A stretch of DNA of 64,000 nucleotides from positions 42,578 through 106,577 of the forward strand of contig JAFREE010000082.1 in assembly GCA_019400425.1 (NCBI GenBank). The letters are read 5' to 3'. The stretch is from Hymenochaete sp. R1 (Eukaryota; Basidiomycota; Agaricomycetes; Hymenochaetales; Hymenochaetaceae). Both the position numbers and the translations under genes were made by a program. Position 1 is the first letter of the stretch. Each line of letters opens with the position of its first letter. Of this stretch, positions 32,770-43,867 are shown in pieces. The notes beneath the pieces were generated by a model. That model worked only from the letters and a program-made list of their open reading frames with translations. It was not told where the DNA came from and made no database searches.

Positions 32770-35700
32770 ATGGTGGGCGTACTTTTGTGTGGACATCAGG
32801 TCGCCCTCCTTCTCGCCGCTCTGCTGCTTCCGCTATGTCCTCAAGGCGCACGCGCCGACACGCCCTCTGGCCCTCTCAGCACCTTGAGTATAGATGCGTC
32901 CTCCATCGCTTCTGTTCTAACATCTGGGATCCCAAGCTCGTTCACGTCTGCTATCAGCTCTGAAAGCCAGTCAGAAATTTCAACGGTCTTATCAAGTGCA
33001 AGCGCCAGCAGTAGCGCTTCTTCCAATGTTACGGAAAGCGTGCCTCTGTCCACTCTTAGCTCAGCGGCTTCGTCCTCTCCATCCTTCACCGCAGCACCCA
33101 CCGATTCCGGCACCTTCGGTTCCACAGGCTCGTCCATACCCACTTCGGCTTCCTTTTCTCTTTCAGGGAATGCAACGTCAACTATATCCGGTACCTTGTC
33201 CTTCTTCACACCAAGTGGAACCGGACCAGGCGGCATCGATGTTCAGCCCACGCCTGACCGTGCTGAAAAACATTTCTTCAGTCCATTCCCAAGTCCGACG
33301 CAAGGTCCGGTCAATGGTAAGCCATCCATTCTTCGCAGTTTTTTCCATTACTTTCTGTTGGAAATTGAGTGCGGGTTGCGCATCAACTCACGTTTGATGT
33401 TACGCAGGGATTTTCCCGGAAACGGACCCTCTATCGCCGCCGTCCGTGTCTTCTGACCCCCAAGTTATTCCTGACTTCAATCCCGCGTGGACAGCCGCAT
33501 GGCAGAAGGCTCAAGCGCTGATTTCTAACTTCACTGTGGAAGAGAAGGTAAGTTAATTCAAACAATTCAAACATTTTTAGACAAAGTTTCACGCTATCTT
33601 AGGTCAATATTTCAACAGGTGTTGGGTGGATGAATGGTCGCTGTGTAGGGAATACGCCTCCAGTTCCAAGTGATGGATCTGGTGTTTGGCAGGGGTTATG
33701 CTTGGAAGTACGACGTTCCTCTAGGGAAAAATATTGAATTGAAAGCTGACGCGGTACTTTTAGGATTCGCCATTGGGCGTTCGTGACACAGATTTTGCTA
33801 CTGTCTTCCCCGCTGGAATCAATGCCGCCGCGACTTGGCAACGCAGTCTGATCCGCAAGCGCGGTATTGCTATGGGAAAGGAACACAAAGGAAAAGGTGT
33901 AAACATACAACTCGGTCCCATGATGAACTTGGGCAGGATTGCGCAGGTGAAGAAGCGAGGGTTTTACTGGCGATGTTATTTACTAACTCCGGAATAGGGA
34001 GGTAGAAATTGGGAGGGTTTTGGTGCCGATCCTTTCCTTGCTGGTGAATCAGCATACGAAACGATTCTCGGCATTCAAGAATCAGGTGTTCAGGCTTGTG
34101 CCAAACATTATATTAACAAGTCAGTGGTTTCGTTTTTATGACCGTGAGATGGCTCTCATATTACGTAATCAGTGAGCAAGAGCACGCTCGAACAACAGAA
34201 AGCTCAAATGTTGACGACCGTGCTGAACACGAACTCTATGCGCACCCATTTTTGCGAAGTGTGATGGCAGGCGTTACGAGCGTCATGTGTTCTTATAGTA
34301 AGTCTTGTTTAGATGCGTTATGTTATCAGAGTCGCAGCTGATGGTCGTAATTCAGACCAAATTAACGAGACATACGCTTGCGAGAACGATCGGACGCTCA
34401 ATCAGATCATGAAGGGCGAACTCGGATTCCGAGGCTGTGAGTTGTACTTTGACGGCACAATGAGCCGCCCCTGAAGCTCTTTACAGATATCATGTCGGAC
34501 TGGGGTGCGCAAGAATCAACTCTGAGTGCTATCTTTGGTTTGGATGTACGTACACTTATGCTCTGCGATTTTCCGGTCTCTGACACGTATATTAGATGTC
34601 AATGCCTGGAGATATCACCCTGGGTTCTGGTACTTCATGGTGGGGTCAAAACTTGACCGATTTCGTCAATAACGGTAGTATCCCCGAAAACCGCCTTGAT
34701 GACATGGCTACCCGTATAGTTGCTGGTTGGTACTTCCTGCATCAGGACGGAGGGTATCCAGCTGTGAATTTCAACGCTTTTGAGCCCCTCGATGAAGCAA
34801 CCAATGAACATGTCGATGTCCAGGATGATCATTTCAAGTGAGTTACCCGCGTTTTCTATTGTTAGCCAATACCAATCGCAGGAAAGGCTTGTAAGAGAGA
34901 TAGGTGGCGCATCCACTGTACTTCTCAAGAACAAAAACGGGACACTTCCTCTGCAAAAACCTCGGACGATTGCCCTGATCGGTGTGTTTTCGGTCTTCCG
35001 TCAAATGATTGAGAACGGGCGTGAGTTTAACGCTAAAATTATAGGCTCCGATGCTGGTCCGCAACCCGGTGGCCCGAATCAATTTTCGGATAACGGCGGT
35101 AATGCTGGTATACTCGCCATGGGATGGGGAAGCGGGACTGCAAATGTAAGCCATGGATGTCGCGTGTTGCTCAGAGCGCTAATCTTACCATGTATAGTTT
35201 ACTTATCTTATCTCTGTAAGTACGTTTATCAAATTTGTTGACGTTACTTGCTGACTGTCTTCCAGCCTCTCGAAGCCATACAAGCACGAGCGCGTCAAGA
35301 TCGCTCCAGCGTGAACTGGTTCCTCGATGACTTCAACCTGGTCGGTGCCGGCAGTGTTGCGTTTCAGTCAGATGTAGCTTTGGTGTTCATCAACTCTGAT
35401 TCTGGGGAGGGCTACATCACGGTAGATGGGAATGAAGGAGACAGAAAGAACCTAACAGCGTGGCATAACGGAGACAATCTCGTTGCGGCCGTTGCATCGC
35501 AAAACAAGAACACTGTAGTCGTCGTACATTCAGTGGGGCCCATCATCGTAGAACCATGGATCAATCATGAAAATATCACTGCTGTAGTTTGGGCAGGTCT
35601 AGGCGGTACTGAAACTGGAAACGCATTGGTGGATGTGTTGTACGGAGATGTCAATCCGTCGGGAAGGCTACCTTACACGATTGCGAAGAACGAGACCGAC

Positions 35701-36437
35701 TATGGCACAGAGTTGATTTTGGGTGGTACCCCCGACTCTATCCTGCAGATACCCTACATTGAAGGGTACGTTCTCCGATCCTTACAGTCTTATGTGACCA
35801 ACAATTCTTTTTTAGCCTTTTAATCGATTATCGCCATTTTGATGCCGAATCCATCGAACCGAGGTTCGAATTTGGATTTGGTCTCAGCTACACAGACTTT
35901 GCGTACTCTGGTCTCAGTGTTGCAGCCGTTCAGAATCAGTTTGCGTCTGAAAGTCAAATTCAGTCATGGGAGGATGGAAATCCGAGTGGATCTGGGGAGG
36001 GCGCGTCGGTTGCTTTATGGTAAGTTCAATTCTTACGAATTTTCTGATTCATACTAACTCAATCGACAAGGCTTCACGAACCAGCTTACACGGTGACTTT
36101 CTCTGTGCAAAACACGGGTGACCTGGCAGGCACAGAGGTAAACATTCCCAGCTCTTCCAAAGCAATTGGCATCTTAAGCAACTTTTCGTCTGCTCAGATT
36201 CCGCAACTCTACGTGCACCATCCCGCTGACGCCGGCGAGCCACCCTCCGTTTTGAAAGGTTTCACGGATGTGTTCCTTCAGCCAGGCGAGCAACAACAAC
36301 TCACCATCACGCTATCACGGTACGATTTGTCCACATGGGATGTCGTGAGTCAGAGTTGGGTCCGCCCGCAGGGAACGATCCGATTCTCTATCGGCGCGAG
36401 TAGTCGAGACTTCAAATTAAAGGGGCGCTTCCCTTAA
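32770..36437 (+). CDS. secreted beta-glucosidase, glycoside hydrolase family 3, with Ser/Thr-rich N-terminal stalk
   Basis: Sixteen exons: 32770-33316, 33408-33547, 33603-33707, 33764-33946, 33998-34119, 34173-34297, 34356-34436, 34487-34545, 34596-34837, 34887-34981, 35045-35145, 35198-35215, 35266-35765, 35816-36019, 36071-36137, 36198-36437; 942 residues. A signal peptide (about 29 residues) is followed by roughly 130 residues dominated by Ser/Thr, then the GH3 barrel: [24 protein letters not shown], and SDWGAQ with the nucleophile Asp439. The second domain has [12 protein letters not shown] and ALIGSDAG; the end is a fibronectin-III-like domain (PQLYVHHP...[14 protein letters not shown]). 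Such enzymes split cellobiose and other beta-glucosides. Exon 12 is an 18-nt microexon (FTYLIS). The long Ser/Thr region could be O-mannosylated and could hold the enzyme at the wall; that is inference. Confidence 0.93.
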
Positions 36438-37095
36438 AATGACTTTTTCTTCTCCCTTCTTTCTGACGTCGAGTTGAAAGAGCAAATTTGGGGGAGTACT
36501 ATTGGACTTACTCATTGTTTAACGGACTGTTGTAATGAACAAACAAATGAACTCATAGCTTGACATCCAAGGGATGTAGTAGAATACTGATCAGACTGTC
36601 TATTTCTATTCCCTGTTCCCACATATCAAGACAGACAAGAGAGATGTAGTGAAGGTATACTATATACAAGCATATTTTACTGGGGGTAGGGTATCGAGAC
36701 GGGGGTTGAATAAATCAGAAGGGAATCGGTGTTGCGAGTGGGGAGCGAATGCTTCAAGAATCATGGCGTGGACGATTTTTGCGCGAGAATGATCGATGCG
36801 AAAGGAAAACAGGGTTTTAAGGAGTGCGTTGATTGTAAACAAGAATTCGAAGACAAGTTAAAGTAGCAAGGCGGAAAAGCAACCAAGGAAATGTAAATAA
36901 GATAGTGAAAAGATGGGAAAGCGAGACGAAAGCGAGCGTGAGATAGTCAAGGTAGGAAATCAGAAACGAGAGGAAAACAGAGGTGAAAAAAGGGGAAGGT
37001 AAGTCCAAGTCCAAAAACGGAAAACATGGTAACATGGGGGTGACAGAGACGTAGGACGTGAAGGACATATCATGTCATTTTAACCCTATTTTTTT
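36438..37095. other. intergenic between convergent beta-glucosidase and Zn2Cys6 genes
   Basis: 658 bp containing two 3' UTRs; strongly purine-rich on the plus strand from about 36840 to 37030. No gene is seen. Confidence 0.6.
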
Positions 37096-40000
37096 TTACT
37101 GCGGGTAAGGTGTACCGGGATCGTTCCAAGGGGGAGGGAAAGACTGCGTCTGCATCTGAGATGGATCGTTAGTCCAAGGCGCCATCTGGCCTTGAGAATG
37201 AGGATGTGGATGAGGATGTGGATGTGGATGCGGATGGGGGTGTGGTTGCATTCCTTGAGCTTGATGAGGATGAGGATGAGGGTGAGAGTGAGAGTGAGGA
37301 GCAGGTGCATGAGTTTGAGGAGCCATCTGTTGCATCGGGAGGTACGTCGGCATCGAATGCATGAGCCCCATTCCACCTCCTGGGTACCCACCAGGGGCAG
37401 GCGTACCGCGGGAAAGAGACATGTCATCAGCGATACCAGACATGGTGAGTGGATGCCCGGGATCTTCGGTGCACGTTTCAGTAATTGCATAACGAAATAT
37501 ATATTTAAAAGAATAGTCGAGAAAACGTACCGTTTAAGGATATCGCGCCTTGCATATTATGTGGGTGACTTCCCATTTGCGTACCGAAGGAATTGACGTG
37601 AGGAAAGGAAGCGTTGGGAGGATATTCATAGCTGGGACCTGGTGTCGCGGAAGAAGCAACTGACATAGTCCCACTCGAAGGTGGCACTTGCACCTGCATG
37701 CCCGAAGGATCATAAATAGGCGAAGAAGGGACCGCGAAATTCGATTCAGACACGAGACGCCTCCCCTGCAGCGGGTAACCCATAGGATTGCGAATGGTGT
37801 GCGGAGAAACCATATTCGACGCCTCGCTCGCCCTCGAAACAGACTCATGCCTGGGAACTGGTGATACAGAGTAATTCGTCTGCGCGAACTGAGGATGCAT
37901 TTCGGAGATCGGGTGTGCCATCGTTGGAGAAGGATGTGCGGAACCATGCCGGCTCTGTGAAGGGGACGGACGCGAACCTGGTTGACGGAGTGGATTGAGA
38001 GGCATTCCAGTGCTATTCCGACGGGCTCCTAGTCCAGGAGGAATACTTGATAAAGGTGATCCACTCGAGCCTTCACCCAATCCTACAGAACTACGCAGAC
38101 GAAGGCCCATCATGCCAGTTTCACTGCGGGATGGAACGTCACTGCCTCGAAACGAAAGCGGATCACTGCGCTCTTGACTTGCAGCAGCTTCTACGATGTC
38201 GACAAAATCCATTACGATCCCTGCACCCAAGAACGGGAAACGGAAATGGTGCTGGTAGATCTTCGAGGTAACATCCATATCACCGAGCTTTCTCTTCCTT
38301 CCCGAGCTAGCAGGTCCTACTGACCCATTGCCTCGTACCGCCTCTGCCCTCTTCAACATTGTTTCTATCGCGAACACAACTTCATTCTTAATCGGAACTC
38401 CTTTCGCATTAATCACGGGTCCAGGAAGCATCTTATTTAAGATATCACGCGCTGTGCGAATGGATTCGAACACAACCGGCGATACAAAGAGAGGTTGCTG
38501 GATGGCTACGAATGCGAGCACAACACCAGCGTCGAAGACCCTTTGGACGAAGAGAAACATATGGAATGTCCCAGGAGGCGTCAGAGGTGCATACTTCATC
38601 TGAATCTCTGCCACCTGGATAACGACAAGAGCTGGTTCGATGGCACGAAGGAAAGCGAAAGGTGTTCCACCCAAGTCGGTGCGAGAGCCACCCAATTGGA
38701 ACGGAGGGTTGGACTCGGCGCGCCTCAAAGTCGTAAGACTGACTTTTGGTATGAACATCCGCATAATTGTGTAGTAGACACTCAACAACCTGGAGGTCAA
38801 AGCGGATCAGAAAAAGGTCGGCTGAATGCGTAAGACGACACTTACAGATCACAGCGTTGAACGACAAGCACGGCCTCGTCTGGCGGCAGATACCGAACTG
38901 AAGAATCAACTCCAGGCGGGAGTAGAGGGGCCATTGGAGGAGGTGAAGCGCTGCGGGACGATATGATTTCCTCAAGCTCAGCCGTGAGCTTGTATCGGTC
39001 TGGTAACGTGGATAGCAACTTTTGGAGCTCTTCCGACAATGCGTGAGAGTATCCGTCTTCACCAGCCCCAGACGATCCGTCAGCGTTCATCTTCCCGTGT
39101 AAAAGGTTGGTCATGGAAGTGACGCTACTTTATAACGTAAGCGTGTTTGTTTAGGAAGTACAGCAAACATGCAAATAGACTGAGACTCACCGGAGCTTCA
39201 TGAGGTAGAACGTGTTGTTCTTCTCAACGCTGCTGTCGTCGGGAGGTGGGAGCGACGGTGAGTCGGGATAGAAACACGTATCATCGCAGTCGGAAGGAAG
39301 GCGGGTTGTATATTCCCATGACCTGATCGTTGGGTCATACCCTAACGAGTCTGCAACAAGCCTGCTGAGGGGTCAGACAGCTACTCCACGAGAATCGTGA
39401 CTCAGTACGCACAAATCGAGCCAGATCACACTGATCCACAAGCGCCTTCGAACCTCCTTCATAAAGGGGCTCATTCCTTTGTTCTTCGTCTCTTCCGTAC
39501 CTCCTAGCACGTCCTCCTGCTTCATGGTCGAAGCATGATGTGATTCTCTCCTCCATCCTGGACCAATCCACTCAGTGTCAGCGTCGGCGGATTTAGACGG
39601 AGGATCAAATTCGTCCGGATCGACATTCAAACCCATTACTCGTGCGTCACCAATAATAGAACCGACGATCGCAGGTAGCTCGGGACTGACAGTACTTGTC
39701 ATACACTCCTTGCTAGTGCTGTGCGCCAGCAGCGAGTACTGAGCATCCATGAGCTTTGCGTGCATGTAATGAACGTCGAGCGCGGCGTAGCCATGACGTG
39801 CTTGGTGTAGCGAAAGACAAATTTGAGAAGTCCGGTGCAAAGCGAAGGCCTCCATAGGATCAGGGGTTCTCAGGCCACTGTCAGGTTGGTTGGGTGACCG
39901 GGTTGAATACGCCATAAAAGGATCCTTGTGCCAAATCAGGGCACCGAGAGCGAGAACCGCTGCGACTTCGGCCACAGCGCTGAAAAGTGGCATTGTAGCT

Positions 40001-41605
40001 TTCGACTTACCCTTCTCATCACGAGCAGATGCTGCCTCTTCGTTTTCCACCGCCGCGCAGACCTCATCCACCTGCTGTCGAAATGCAGGAAATGGTACAA
40101 TACATCTCGCGACGGTGTTGGCGTTGAATTGATACCGTCGAAGCATTTCATGACGCATATTCAAGGGTGGCAAGGTTTTCAATAGCCGTTCAACGAGCGG
40201 TGTGTACATATCGTCAAGTTCCGTGTGCGTGATTCGTGGATTGTCGTAACTCATCGTTGGATCCTCATTATCGCCTGGATTCTGCGGAAGACCTAGACCA
40301 CCATGAACGCAAAGGAGTTCCTCTGTGCTTAATTTGACTGATTTTCCGAAGCCATAACATGAACTATCTTCGGTACCCTCGCGGTCAAGAGGCCTTACTA
40401 CGCCGAAACCAAATTGTCGATGAGGTTTATGCGGACTATCCGTCGTAGAAGACGGTGCCCTCAAGGAGACATCGTGACCGGTCTCGGCACCCAGTTCTCG
40501 GATCCAGAGCGATGAAACGTTTCCCTCCATAGGAGATGCTACTGTTGCACCCCTTTCATTCTGGGCAAGTAGCCTTGTAATGAGTTGACGATGGGAAGGC
40601 CCTGGCTCGCCCATACCTGGCTGAATGGAAGTCGGACCCATTCGGTAGTCCATGTACGATGTGCGAGGGTAAGGACTTGCGAACGCGTTCATCTGCGGTG
40701 GAGGATGGGGCATTGCGCTCGAAGGCCCAGGCGCAAATTGTTGAGCAGGATTCGAGTACGAAGTCTGACTGAGGTTTTCTTCGACGACCTTGAGGCGGTT
40801 ATGGATGGAGGTAACGTCCCTATTGGAATTCAAAAGACGATGGTGAGTTGACTTTGTCATATTTCGAAACAGTGATGCGAAAGGGAAGAGCGAAAGGAAA
40901 CGTAAGGATAAGGTTTCTCGGTCAGAAGTAGGAAGGGGTGATGCGGCCGTAGTGAATTATGCCTCGTATTTCGAGGAATCGAGTGAGCCGCCTCGATAGA
41001 GTCGAGGGTTGAGGTGCACCAGGCACGCGCGGCCGAGCGCCGACAAAAACGTAATATGTTCTCGATGAAGCGACGGATGCCGACGACAACAAAACAGAAA
41101 AGTAAAAAAGACGCACACTTTCTCGATGGCTGCAGCAGAGTACACGCAACGGTCGATTGTGTTCCGCTTCTTGCAGGATTCGCAAGGCATTTGCCGATCG
41201 CATTTGAGCTTCTGTTTTTTGCACTACCGGGAATTGAAAAGGTATGAATGAGACAGGGTCGAGCATGAGTGAAAGGAGACATGGGAAAAGCACAACATGA
41301 GATCAACGCACCTCTGCACATACAACAGTGATCCTCGAGCGAAGTCTATACGGTTTTTTGGAAATGAAAGTTAATAGTGGTGAAGGTTTAGGGAGGAAAT
41401 AAGTTACTCACGTAGGACCGCCTGTACTCGGACCCGCCGCGGTGCTTAATCTATGTACCCCACTACTCCCACGTCCGACGGAGTAAGATGAGCCAACGGC
41501 TGATGGGTGGCTGCCCGAAGAGGGCATAGTTTTAGATGGGGAAGCGCTATCAGCTCCGGAAGCGCTCTGGTCTCGTATGAGGGTCGGGGAGTCTGACGCG
41601 TCCAT
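37096..41605 (-). CDS. Zn2Cys6 fungal-specific transcription factor with His-Pro-rich C-terminus
   Basis: Eight exons: 41605-41412, 41345-41312, 41223-41117, 40819-39413, 39361-39191, 39127-38846, 38789-37531, 37463-37096; 1273 residues. The binuclear cluster is split by an intron: VVCAE|CKKQKLKCDRQMPCESC...DRC, Cys74, 77, 84, 90, 93 and 102 (C-x2-C-x6-C-x5-C-x2-C-x8-C), followed by a short coiled-coil-like linker (IHNRLKVVEENL). The fungal-specific regulatory domain spans about 330-700 and includes VRRRLWISVIWLDLLVADSLGYDP. A basic stretch (GRKRKLGD) may be a nuclear signal. The C-terminus has about eight consecutive His-Pro pairs inside a 45-residue His/Pro/Gln region. Intron 3 is long (297 nt). 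Target genes cannot be predicted; the convergent beta-glucosidase is only a neighbour. Confidence 0.9.
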
Positions 41606-43210
41606 GGACCAAAAGTGAATGGCTAAGATATGTCACTCTGGTACGGTTGCGAATGCGGGCGAGAGAGACTATGGTTTGGCGTGTACAGGAAAGCGTAAGA
41701 ATAGAGAGATTCGAGCATGAAATGAGCGTTTAGCCACCAGAGGGAAGAGGGGGATGGACTGAGGTAGTAGTAGTTGTAGTGGTGTGTACACAAAGTATAG
41801 GCACTTCCCTTTCGGAGGGATGATGAAAGTATGTACGGAACTGCGCGAGAAGACAGGGAAGCCAAAGTCGCGAAGGCGTGTGGAAAGCGGAGAAGGGGGG
41901 AATTGAAAGTGGCGGAGGGTATAGAGGAAGAAGGAGAAGGAAGGGAAAGAAGGCGTAGCGTCGGACTATGCCAGGCCAACCAGCGGGAGGAGCGTCGCGG
42001 TTGTGGGCGCGTGGTGGACGAAAGCAGAAGCCGATCAAACACGAAGGTTGATGCTGATTCTTGAGAGAAAGATGTGCATGATGTCTCCTCTGGTGGTGGT
42101 GAGAAGAGAAGAAGAAACGAGGAAGTATTCATTCTCAAGTTGTCCGAAAGTTAACGTTGGAAATATGCGAGTACTAGTATGCAGCCACACTTATACTTGT
42201 CATGTGATCCGTTCCGCTTCTTCCATTTGCTAAAACGCTCCCTTCATTCCCATTCTTATTCACTCATAACCGCCCTCATATGGAGATCTCTCCGTTTCTA
42301 ACAAATGAATAGGGATATGAGACAATGCTCTTTTTTCTTTCATCGTCGCCGTACGCGACACGATACGACAGAGTACGGCACAGCAGCAGCCGTCTTTTTT
42401 TTTTTGCTTCCGTAGCTCACGCTTGGCCTTTCTTCCTTTTCCTTGCCGCCGGTCGGTCTCCTTGCCAATGTCAGCTCTTTACTTCCCGATAAATTGTCAT
42501 CAACCCCATCTTACCCTCCATCGAAGCCCATGACCATGGCTCATCCTTTTATCTCCTTTCCTCCGAACGAATCTTTTCTTACGACATCCACCTCCCGACC
42601 CTGGCCAACGGTGGCGTTTCCATTGCCTTTCGTATTATGGTGGCCTATTTTTCTCCTCCTGTCTACGCCTGAACCAATGGGGGAAAGACACCATCGACAC
42701 ACCACACTGGTGCCTTTCGAAGTCTCATAATGAAGACCTGATGCGCCCCGAGCGGAGTATTTCATAAGCAGGCTCATTGACGAACCAAGAGGTCCCAAGA
42801 TCACGACAAGCAGACATTCGTTCTCTCGCCTCAGGAGAGAGAGAAAAGTTCAAGGGAGAGCTACCTTAGCCCTGTCTTTGAGAGAAGGCTCCACTTCAAC
42901 AACCTCACTTTTGCTTGCCCCCTTCCCAACCTCTGGAGTCCTTTCACCCCCCTAGTCTCGAGTTCCTCCCTCCAAAGAACGGGTAGGCAACTAGAATGCG
43001 GGAGGACGTAAGCGCGTGCAAGAGGGGCGGGTTGCGCAATCGGCATCATCATCATCATCACCATGGGTCGAGTCGTTCCCTTCGTCTGGCCACAAAACGG
43101 GGCGACGAGCTTGCGGCTCCGAAAAAAAAGCAGATTCGTGGAATCATTCAGCCTTAGGCGGACGCAACGCAGACGCGGCGTCTGGCTCAGTGGTTGAGCA
43201 TGGAGACCTT
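41606..43210. other. upstream region of the Zn2Cys6 gene
   Basis: No gene is supported in 1.6 kb. There is a T10 tract near 42395 and a (CAT)5 microsatellite near 43044-43058. Just outside the transposon, a catggagacc decamer at about 43199-43208 has its reverse complement at about 43890-43900. Confidence 0.5.
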
Positions 43211-43263
43211 GGCTCTGTTCGGTAGCGTTGCTAAGACGTTGCTTGCCAGTGCTATCTACGCTT
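43211..43263 (+). repeat. left terminal inverted repeat of the MITE
   Basis: 53 bases, from GGCTCTGTTCGG to CTATCTACGCTT, mirrored at 43815-43867 with one mismatch (A against T at position 23). A shorter, diverged echo (gcgttgcttgctatcgct) follows at about 43340. Confidence 0.85.
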
Positions 43264-43814
43264 GGAGCAGTTTCCCACGCTTTAAGCGGAGATAGCACAG
43301 TGATAGCACTCAACGGTGTTCGGGAGCTTGCGTACTACCAGCGTTGCTTGCTATCGCTATTGTCACGTCGCTCACCGTCCCCTCAAGCTTCCTTCTTCTC
43401 TATCACACTCGTCGATCTGCTCCCTTGCTGTCTCTTTTGCAATTAAACTTATAGTATTGTGGCCCCAGTATGTTGGGATATGTGATCTGCCTTAGATAAT
43501 ATCATTTCGGCTTTGGCAAGCTCTGTTCAAGTTGTCTTTCCTTTTTCCTGCATCTTGTTTCTCCTATCCGAGACCCCAAACTCTTGTATTTAGCTAGTTA
43601 CGTTCTGAATCTGAACAACTCACTGTTTGAGTGGGAATTCAATGTACTCAGACAACCACCATGAAAATGTAACCATCAACATTGAGCACAGTATTCGGCA
43701 CTTCAATTACACCAATAGCCCCAATGACGGTGTCACACTTGTGACATTGCTAGGAGCCATCTGCTTTTGCTAACGTGTTGCCGCCGGACCTTCGGGATTC
43801 CCCGAAAATTCTCT

Positions 43815-43867
43815 AAGCGTAGATAGCACTGGCAAGCAACGTCTAAGCAACGCTACCGAACAGAGCC
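43815..43867 (-). repeat. right terminal inverted repeat of the MITE
   Basis: Reverse complement of the left repeat, from AAGCGTAGATAGCACTGG to CCGAACAGAGCC. One mismatch in 53 bases. Confidence 0.85.

Larger units (their letters stand above)
43211..43867. mobile_element. non-autonomous DNA transposon (MITE), PIF/Harbinger-like termini
   Basis: The first 53 bases (starting GGCTCTGTTCGG) are repeated in inverted orientation at the right end (ending CCGAACAGAGCC) with a single mismatch, at the 23rd base; similarity continues a few bases further. The element is 657 bp. It is flanked by CTT on both sides (43208-43210 and 43868-43870), a possible 3-bp target-site duplication; because the surrounding bases read CCTTGG at both ends, other boundaries within two bases are possible. 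GGC/GGG-CTGTTCGG termini with a 3-bp duplication are typical of PIF/Harbinger elements, though these usually target TWA. The interior has no transposase frame, so movement would need an enzyme from elsewhere. Near-identical ends suggest a recent insertion. Confidence 0.82.

Noticed and set aside
32841..33236. A 131-codon minus-strand frame in the beta-glucosidase region.
   Set aside because: It is the antisense of the Ser/Thr-rich exon 1; repetitive serine codons leave the opposite strand open.
41623..42138. A 171-codon minus-strand frame upstream of the Zn2Cys6 gene.
   Set aside because: Its Ser/Pro/Leu/Phe-rich translation comes from a purine-rich plus strand; no motif or good start, and it sits in the expected 5' leader.
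42861..43313. A 150-codon minus-strand frame entering the MITE.
   Set aside because: It runs across the transposon boundary and reads the inverted repeat as protein; no transposase motif.
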